DNA of 64,000 nucleotides from Octadecabacter temperatus. Lineage in GTDB: Bacteria > Pseudomonadota > Alphaproteobacteria > Rhodobacterales > Rhodobacteraceae. This document shows, piece by piece, positions 58,316 through 64,000 of the stretch (position 1 is its first letter; each line of letters begins with the position of its first letter). Both the position numbers and the translations under genes were made by a program. A model generated the notes under the pieces. It did no database searches and was not told the DNA's origin. It worked only from the letters and a program-made list of their open reading frames with translations. The stretch spans positions 1,488,001 through 1,552,000 of the forward strand of contig NZ_CP012160.1 of assembly GCF_001187845.1 (NCBI RefSeq). Direction: 5' to 3'.

Positions 58316-59994
58316 ACGTCGTCGAGGCCACGATCAGTGAACTACGAAGCGCTCTTGAGCGTGGCGAGATTACGTCCGTTGACCTCACTGCCGCCTATCT
58401 TGACCGGATCGACAAATTTGACCGTAACGGTCCTTGCCTGAATGCCGTCCCCGTTTTGAACCCCGATGCTTTTGTGGAAGCGCAAGCCAGCGATGATCGG
58501 CGCCAATGTGGTGAACTACGCGGTCCGCTTGATGGCATCCCCTACACAGCCAAGAACAGCTACAAGGTCAAAGGTCTTACCGTTGCAGCGGGATCGCCAG
58601 CATTTGCGAACCTGATCGCCACAGACGATGCTTTTGCCATTGCGCAATTGCGCGAAGCGGGCGCGATCCTCTTGGGGCTCACCAACATGCCGCCAATGGC
58701 CAATGGAGGTATGCAACTTGGCCTGTATGGGCGGGCTGAATCGCCATACAATCCAGATTACCTTACGGCGGCCTTCGCGTCAGGTTCCTCGAACGGATCA
58801 GGAACCGCAACTGCGTCCAGTTTTGCGGCTTTTGGTCTGGGTGAAGAAACATGGTCGAGCGGTCGTGCGCCCGCATCCAACAACGGGTTGTGCGCCTACA
58901 CCCCCAGCCGTGGCGTGATTTCAATGCGCGGTAACTGGCCATTGGTGCCCACCATGGACGTCGTCGTGCCGCACACGCGCTCCATGGCCGATATGCTGGA
59001 AGTCCTCGACGTTTTGATTGGAGACGACCACGACCCTCGTGGCGATTTTTGGCGCAGTCAGCCTTGGATTTCCATTCCACTCGCTTCGCAAATTCGCCCC
59101 AAGTCATACACTGCGCTTGAGCTGGGAACATTGAAAGGAAAGCGGTTCGGTGTTCCTGCCATGTACATAAATGGTGACCCTAGCGCCGGCACCGGCGACA
59201 GATCGGGCATTAGCGGTCCAACAGGTCAAAAAATCGAAACCCGCGCTTCCATCATTGCACTTTGGAATGCGGCCCGTGCTACCCTCGAAAACGCGGGCGC
59301 TGAGGTCGTGATCGTTGATTTCCCCACTGTTTCAAACTATGAGGGCGACCGCACCGGCGCGCCAAACATCAGCACACGCGGCATACTCCCCAAAGGCTAC
59401 CTCAACCATGAAATCACTGATCTGTCAGTCTGGGCTTGGGACGATTTCCTGAAATCCAACGGCGATCCGAACTTGTTCCGTTTGGCAGACGTCGACGGAT
59501 CCAAAATCTTTCCTGCACCAGGGGATAGCTTGCCGGACCGCTACATCGGCTTTGACGACGACATCGCCGATAACCCCGACCACGCCCGCGCAAACCCGCG
59601 CGACAGCTTTCTTGATATCCCGACCCTCGCCGACGGCCTGCGCGGGCTTGAGGAAACGCGCCTCATCGACCTTGAGGACTGGATGAGCGCCCTTGGCCTC
59701 GATGCCGTGATCTTTCCCGCCGTCGCCGATGTTGGCCCCGCAGATGCCGACATCAATCCCGCCTCCGCGGATCTTGCATGGCGAAATGGGACTTGGGTTG
59801 CGAACGGTAATCTTGCGATCCGCCATCTTGGCATCCCGACCGTAACCGTTCCGATGGGCACAATGGCCGACACCCATATGCCAGTCGGTTTGACCTTCGC
59901 AGGCCGCGCCTATTCTGACAATGCATTGCTCGCGTTGGCCTGCGCATTCGAAGCAACTGGCCCTTACCGAACCCCACCCCCGAGGACATCATGA
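58312..59994 (+). CDS. amidase-signature family hydrolase
   Basis: 560 residues from a TTG start inside the aphA stop. Ser-cisSer-Lys triad: K81 (YTAKNSYKVKG), cis-Ser S159/S160 in FASGSSNGSG, and nucleophile S183 in TWSSGRAPAS, where the usual GGS is WSS. Cleaves an amide or acylhydrazide; the family includes fatty-acid amide hydrolases and amidases of amine catabolism. Tightly coupled to its neighbours (four-base overlaps on both sides), so it works in the same pathway, but the substrate is unknown. Confidence 0.85.
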   Translation: MNVVEATISELRSALERGEITSVDLTAAYLDRIDKFDRNGPCLNAVPVLNPDAFVEAQASDDRRQCGELRGPLDGIPYTAKNSYKVKGLTVAAGSPAFANLIATDDAFAIAQLREAGAILLGLTNMPPMANGGMQLGLYGRAESPYNPDYLTAAFASGSSNGSGTATASSFAAFGLGEETWSSGRAPASNNGLCAYTPSRGVISMRGNWPLVPTMDVVVPHTRSMADMLEVLDVLIGDDHDPRGDFWRSQPWISIPLASQIRPKSYTALELGTLKGKRFGVPAMYINGDPSAGTGDRSGISGPTGQKIETRASIIALWNAARATLENAGAEVVIVDFPTVSNYEGDRTGAPNISTRGILPKGYLNHEITDLSVWAWDDFLKSNGDPNLFRLADVDGSKIFPAPGDSLPDRYIGFDDDIADNPDHARANPRDSFLDIPTLADGLRGLEETRLIDLEDWMSALGLDAVIFPAVADVGPADADINPASADLAWRNGTWVANGNLAIRHLGIPTVTVPMGTMADTHMPVGLTFAGRAYSDNALLALACAFEATGPYRTPPPRTS

Positions 59995-60773
59995 AACTAG
60001 CGATATTCCAGATGAATTCCGTTGATCGCAGCGTTGACGAAAACTTGGCGATTATCGATCAGGCCTGTGCAGAGGCCAAAGCAGGCGGCGGCGATTTGAT
60101 CATTTTCCCCGAAATGGCGGTTACCGGATACAATATTGGTGCCGACCGTATCCGCCAACTGGCTCAACCCCGTGACGGCTCGATGGTCCAAGCCTTGCAG
60201 GACATCGCTAAACGCAACAGCATTGGTGTCCTTTGCGGCTTCCCTGAGCTCGACGGTTCGCGGGTCTTCAACTCCGCCGCCTTGGTTGATGCGTCCGGCT
60301 CCATCCTTTCGATATGTCGCAAGGCGCATCTATTTGGCGACGTGGACAGGGCTGCGTTCAGCGCCGGTGATACCCTTTGCCCGCTCGTGCAATTTGGCGA
60401 ATGGACCGTAGGTTTGGCCATTTGCTATGACGTTGAATTCCCCGAATTGGTGCGCGCCTATGCAGTGGCAGGTGCGGACGCCCTTCTGGTCCCAACGGCC
60501 AACATGCTTCCGTATGTGGGCGTCGCAACCCGCGTCGTGCCGTCCCGCGCTGAAGAAAACGAAATCTACGTCGCCTACGCCAATCGTGTCGGCGGTGAAG
60601 GGGCATTTGAATACTGTGGATTGTCTTGTGTCACCGGGCCGGATGGAATTGATCTGGCACGTGCAGCGGGCGGCGAGGAGATGATCTTTGCTGATCTTTC
60701 TAAAGATAATCTGATACGGGTCCGTAAGTCGCTGTCCCACATCAACGACAGGCGCACGGACCTGTATTCCTGA
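59991..60773 (+). CDS. carbon-nitrogen hydrolase (nitrilase superfamily)
   Basis: 260 residues with the Glu-Lys-Cys triad: E41 in FPEMAVTGY, K111 in CRKAHLFGD, C145 in GLAICYDVEFPE. Relatives include N-carbamoylputrescine amidase and omega-amidase. Overlaps the amidase stop (ATGA). With the amidase and deacetylase it forms a three-amidohydrolase unit. Convergent with the decarboxylase gene, three bases apart. Confidence 0.87.
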   Translation: MKLAIFQMNSVDRSVDENLAIIDQACAEAKAGGGDLIIFPEMAVTGYNIGADRIRQLAQPRDGSMVQALQDIAKRNSIGVLCGFPELDGSRVFNSAALVDASGSILSICRKAHLFGDVDRAAFSAGDTLCPLVQFGEWTVGLAICYDVEFPELVRAYAVAGADALLVPTANMLPYVGVATRVVPSRAEENEIYVAYANRVGGEGAFEYCGLSCVTGPDGIDLARAAGGEEMIFADLSKDNLIRVRKSLSHINDRRTDLYS

Positions 60774-60776
60774 AAC

Positions 60777-62108
60777 TCAGTTCAGCGTCCGCAACACCTT
60801 CATCACGTGATCCGTATTGGTTTCGGGATTCACAATACACAGCCGTAGCACCTCTTCTCCGTGCCATTTGGTCGGCAGGCAAAGCAACGCACCGCTACGC
60901 CGTTGGACTTCGCACCAATCTGCTAGTTCAGACCCTTTCATGTTCGCCGCCTTGAACAAAACCACCGTCAACTGTGGCCCAAGGAGCAATTCGAGGTTCG
61001 GCGCCGCGTCAATTTCGCGAGCAAGATCACTGGCAATCTGGACCGTTTTTGCAATCGCCTGTTCATACGCTTGTGTGCCATAGGTAACCAAAGAAAACCA
61101 AAGCGGCAGGCCACGTGCACGGCGGGTTAGCTGCAACGCATAATCGGATGGGTTCCATGCTGTGTGATCCAACGTGTCCAAGTACACGCCTTGCTGACCG
61201 TGCGCCCGCGCGCCTTTGATCGGATCGCGGTAAACAAGCGCGCAACTGTCATACGGCGCGAAGAGCCATTTGTGCGGGTCGACGATGAAACTATCCGCCC
61301 GCTCAATGCCTTTGAACACTTTGCGTGTTTCAGGACAGGCAAGGGCTGCAAGTCCGTAAGCTCCATCCACATGAAGCCAAATGTCTTGCTCTTGCGCAAG
61401 GGTTGCGAGGCCTTCCAAATCGTCGACGGCTCCGCAATTTGTCGCGCCAGCATTCCCAACAATCGCAAAAACACCGTCCACCATTGCGCAGCGTGCAGCG
61501 TCCGCTGACATGCGCCCATAGGCGTCCGCCTCAACCAATACCAGTTCCGCATCCATCACCCGCGCTACAGCCGCGATGCTGCTGTGTGCCTCGCTGCTGC
61601 ACAAAATCCGCCACCGATCAGGTCGATCTTTCGTCCATGCGGCGCGTGCGGCGTGAAGTGCCGACAGATTGCCAAGGGTACCGCCGGAAACGAACGCACC
61701 ACCTGCGCTGCTCGGCCATCCCGCCAGCGACGCCAACCACGACAACGCCTGATTTTCAGCATGGATCGCGCCGGATCCGCCGTCCCAGTTGCCCGCGAAT
61801 ATCTCCGCGGCGCCGAGCGCGGCGTCAAATGCAAGAGACGCAGGTGTTGGGGCGGCGGCGACAAAAGCGAGGCTCGTGGGGTGATTAAAAGGTCGTGTTG
61901 AGGGAATAATGCTATTCGTGAAAAGCTCAAATGCGCGCATGCCGTTAATTCCACCGGGCGTAATGGCATTGCCCAATGCAGCCTCAAGAACCGCTTGGCT
62001 CTGGGCACCGTTGCGTGGATCTGGGCCGTTTACAATGCGGTCGCGGGTCCAGTTCAGGATGGCATCAAGCGCGCTTTCATCTGCCGGAAATGGTTGTGGT
62101 TGAGCCAT
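60777..62108 (-). CDS. PLP-dependent group II amino-acid decarboxylase
   Basis: About 443 residues from ATG 62108 (GAAGGA seven bases upstream; the ATG at 62132 lacks a ribosome site). PLP-binding lysine in IVDPHKWLFAPYD, with HVDGAYGLAA carrying the PLP-binding aspartate. Family members decarboxylate aromatic amino acids, glutamate or diaminobutyrate. The sequence looks closest to aromatic-amino-acid/tyrosine-type enzymes but the substrate cannot be fixed. It would feed an amine to the neighbouring enzymes. Confidence 0.86.
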   Translation of the reverse strand: MAQPQPFPADESALDAILNWTRDRIVNGPDPRNGAQSQAVLEAALGNAITPGGINGMRAFELFTNSIIPSTRPFNHPTSLAFVAAAPTPASLAFDAALGAAEIFAGNWDGGSGAIHAENQALSWLASLAGWPSSAGGAFVSGGTLGNLSALHAARAAWTKDRPDRWRILCSSEAHSSIAAVARVMDAELVLVEADAYGRMSADAARCAMVDGVFAIVGNAGATNCGAVDDLEGLATLAQEQDIWLHVDGAYGLAALACPETRKVFKGIERADSFIVDPHKWLFAPYDSCALVYRDPIKGARAHGQQGVYLDTLDHTAWNPSDYALQLTRRARGLPLWFSLVTYGTQAYEQAIAKTVQIASDLAREIDAAPNLELLLGPQLTVVLFKAANMKGSELADWCEVQRRSGALLCLPTKWHGEEVLRLCIVNPETNTDHVMKVLRTLN

Positions 62109-62161
62109 TGTTTTTCCTTCTGACTTATTCATTGACCCACGTGATCGTTGTGACAGTACAT

Positions 62162-62617
62162 TCAGATTTCCTCGAACTCGGACGGCATGGGCAGCGGAAA
62201 GGCCTTATCGTAACCCAATGTAAAAAAGTATGTGTAGCCGACGATGAACGTCGTTACGACAATGTCTGTTAGGAACGCATCCAATAACGTAATTTGCAGC
62301 CACCACGCGTAGAGCGGTATAGAGGAGATCAGAAGCATGAGCTCAAACCCTACTGCATGCAATATCCGTCCTACCTGCGATCTTTGACTAGATACTCTAC
62401 CTGCTTTGGTATCAAAGTGATCAAATATTCTGTTGTAGGCAAGGTTTAGGATCATCGCCTTTACAGCAAGGATTATGCCAAGCACTCCAATCTCTGTAAT
62501 CGGTTTGTCAAAAAAAATTGCACCGGCAGGTACCAGAATAACCATCAGCAAAAATTCGAAGCTGACAGCATATCGAAGTCGATCCTTGCCCGATCTCAAT
62601 ACAACCTTTGCCGACAC
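62162..62617 (-). CDS. PACE-family efflux transporter
   Basis: 151 residues, four membrane helices in two tandem halves: DRLRYAVSFEFLLMVILVPA and the second half VGRILHAVGFELMLLISSIP, the doubled RxxxAxxFE(L/G) signature of proteobacterial antimicrobial compound efflux proteins. Natural substrates of this family include putrescine and cadaverine. GTG 62617 is the probable start. Its lower GC than neighbours hints at separate acquisition. Confidence 0.87.
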   Translation of the reverse strand: MSAKVVLRSGKDRLRYAVSFEFLLMVILVPAGAIFFDKPITEIGVLGIILAVKAMILNLAYNRIFDHFDTKAGRVSSQRSQVGRILHAVGFELMLLISSIPLYAWWLQITLLDAFLTDIVVTTFIVGYTYFFTLGYDKAFPLPMPSEFEEI

Positions 62618-62874
62618 TAGGAGCCATCCCTTCTAAGACTACTTCAAACAGATTTAAGGTTTGTCCCAACCCAGCGCAGGGTTTCCAAAAACTCTACAAC
62701 CAGATGATCGAAAAGCACTTTCTTATATGGAATGGCAAGTTCAAGTTCCAAGCGACCACTTCCGTATACTCTATGGTGATTGCAGCTGGCGGAGTGGAAC
62801 GTTCGCTGCGTACTTCTGCAAGGGCTTCTGCCACGTTCCCGAAAGGGACGTAGCATCGATGTTATTGACGCGCC
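62618..62874. other. interval between PACE gene and glutamine synthetase gene
   Basis: About 255 bases. Only a 70-codon frame on the minus strand without a ribosome site and no recognisable product. Nothing else is seen. Confidence 0.35.
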
Positions 62875-64000
62875 CTACAAATTGCCAAGGTATCGGTCAC
62901 GTTCAACGTCAGTCACTTGATGTTCAACGAACGCGATTTCACGGCGAGCCTGTTCAATCAAGATGTCATAACAACCATCGCCCAATACACCGCGCACAAA
63001 ACCGTCCGCCTCAGCCGCATCCACAGCGTCGCGCAAGTTGAGAGGCAATGCAGGATCGTCACATTCGGAATACGCATCGCCTTCAGTAGCGGGGCCTGGC
63101 TTCATACCTTGTTCGATCCCGTCAAGACCTGCAGCGATATCGCAGGCCAACAGATAATAGGGATTGCAGTCAGCTGATGCGTCGCGTTTTTCGACCCGAA
63201 CCGCTTTGTCTGCACCCTCAATAACCCGCAAAGCTACGGTACGGTTGTCGTGTCCCCAGCTCGCGTTGACTGGACAGAATGTATAGGGTTGGCGGCGACG
63301 GTATGCGTTGGGTGTTGTTGACGATACAAACGAAGTTGACCCGATACGTTTTTGCATCCCAGCAAGGAACGACATCCCCATTTCGTTGAGCTTTCCGTCC
63401 TTAGCAAAGGCGTTCTTGCCGTCCTTCCAAACCGAGTAATGGGTGTGGAACCCGCTTCCAGACTCGTCAATGAACGGTTTCGCCATGAAGGTCGCGATAT
63501 AGCCGTGTTTTTGGGCGATTTCTTTAACCAACGTACGGAACAAAACCACGTTGTCCGCACTGGAAAGCGCCTCGGAGTAACGAACGTTCACTTCGGCTTG
63601 TCCCGCGGCATACTCAGGGTTTGATTGCTCAATCGGAATCCCCATCTCAATCAAGTCATCGCGGATTGGACCAAGGACGTGCTCCATCTCTGACTGACGG
63701 TTGATGCCGTAAACCTGAATTCCTTCTTGCCGTGGAAGTTTTGTTTCCGGATCAAGCAAGTAAAACTCCAACTCGGATCCAACCTGAATTTCCAATCCCA
63801 TTTCTTTGGCCCGATCCAATTGCCGGATCAGCACCTGACGCGGGTCAATAGGAACAGGTTTATGATCCATTCCTTCGCTGTAACCCAGACACATAGCGAC
63901 CCCCGGTTCCCAAGGGATCGGTACGGGCGTCGTGCTTGGATACAGGTGCATATCCACATAGCCATTGCCAAAGCTGCAATACGGCGTGTCCCAGATATCG
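62875..64000 (-). CDS. glutamine synthetase-family gamma-glutamyl ligase, PuuA-like, N-terminus beyond right edge
   Basis: C-terminal ~375 codons. The catalytic domain is present (VGSELEFYLLD, AAGQAEVNVRY, ESGSGFHTHYSVW, and an R-rich nucleotide segment NAYRRRQPY), ending in RDRYLGNL. The reading frame stays open to the right edge (DIWDTPYCSFGNGYVDM), so the protein starts outside. Short stand-alone glutamine synthetase-like enzymes of this size (~450) attach glutamate to putrescine (PuuA) or other amines. Position beside PACE and decarboxylase genes supports that reading over ammonia assimilation. Confidence 0.88.
   Translation of the reverse strand, partial: DIWDTPYCSFGNGYVDMHLYPSTTPVPIPWEPGVAMCLGYSEGMDHKPVPIDPRQVLIRQLDRAKEMGLEIQVGSELEFYLLDPETKLPRQEGIQVYGINRQSEMEHVLGPIRDDLIEMGIPIEQSNPEYAAGQAEVNVRYSEALSSADNVVLFRTLVKEIAQKHGYIATFMAKPFIDESGSGFHTHYSVWKDGKNAFAKDGKLNEMGMSFLAGMQKRIGSTSFVSSTTPNAYRRRQPYTFCPVNASWGHDNRTVALRVIEGADKAVRVEKRDASADCNPYYLLACDIAAGLDGIEQGMKPGPATEGDAYSECDDPALPLNLRDAVDAAEADGFVRGVLGDGCYDILIEQARREIAFVEHQVTDVERDRYLGNL

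Overview
The window looks like a chromosome segment of a marine alphaproteobacterium of the order Rhodobacterales (Roseobacter group). The reasons are the CtrA/SciP/ChpT cell-cycle genes, an ornithine-lipid olsB-olsA pair, an rplU-rpmA-GNAT-LysE-GNAT-obgE-proB-proA block, ribosomal protein L21 with a long Ala/Lys-rich tail and added C-terminal domain, and moderate GC with dense, often translationally coupled genes. Genus is not resolved from the sequence alone. No insertion sequence, prophage or CRISPR array was seen.

Positions 1-7,130: the N-terminal part of a large RTX calcium-binding protein runs off the left edge. It is followed by tRNA-Leu(CAA), a YpfJ-type zinc metalloprotease, an ExoD-family membrane protein, DsbB, and an arginine catabolic unit: an Lrp/AsnC regulator divergent from arginase and ornithine cyclodeaminase (arginine to ornithine to proline). 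Positions 7,150-26,500 are mostly housekeeping: gyrA, trmFO, gluQ, hisI, an Fe-S scaffold protein, recG-ligA, ctrA-sciP, mnmA, a methyltetrahydrofolate-corrinoid methyltransferase, and rplM-rpsI. Two YHYH-domain secreted proteins occur here, one of them broken by an in-frame amber codon.

Positions 26,600-44,300: a MocR-type regulator divergent from a DUF1127 gene with shared TTGTAT operators, a thioesterase/enoyl-CoA hydratase pair, M32 carboxypeptidase and ctaA, trmJ, a ThiE-like gene, olsBA, a small DUF3553 gene divergent from chpT, then the proA-proB-obgE-GNAT-LysE-GNAT-rpmA-rplU block. A GC-rich structured repeat occurs twice (about 7.15 kb and 32.41 kb); its two copies differ in sequence but keep the same hairpins.

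Positions 44,334-64,000: to the right of tRNA-Ser(CGA) lies an accessory-looking, roughly 19-kb amine/polyamine region that continues past the right edge. It holds an ArgE-like deacylase, a trimethylamine dehydrogenase-like flavoprotein that keeps the FMN-linking cysteine, a LysR regulator, a PuuC-like aldehyde dehydrogenase, DUF1028 and RidA proteins, and a flavin monooxygenase. Divergent from these is a spermidine/putrescine-type ABC transporter operon, followed by an acetylpolyamine amidohydrolase with all known catalytic residues, an amidase and a nitrilase-family amidohydrolase, all overlapping. Then come a PLP-dependent amine-forming decarboxylase, a PACE-family (diamine) efflux pump and a PuuA-like glutamine synthetase. 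Together they suggest import of an acylated or acetylated amine, deacylation, gamma-glutamylation, oxidation and amide release. This combination is the best candidate in the window for a little-described system.
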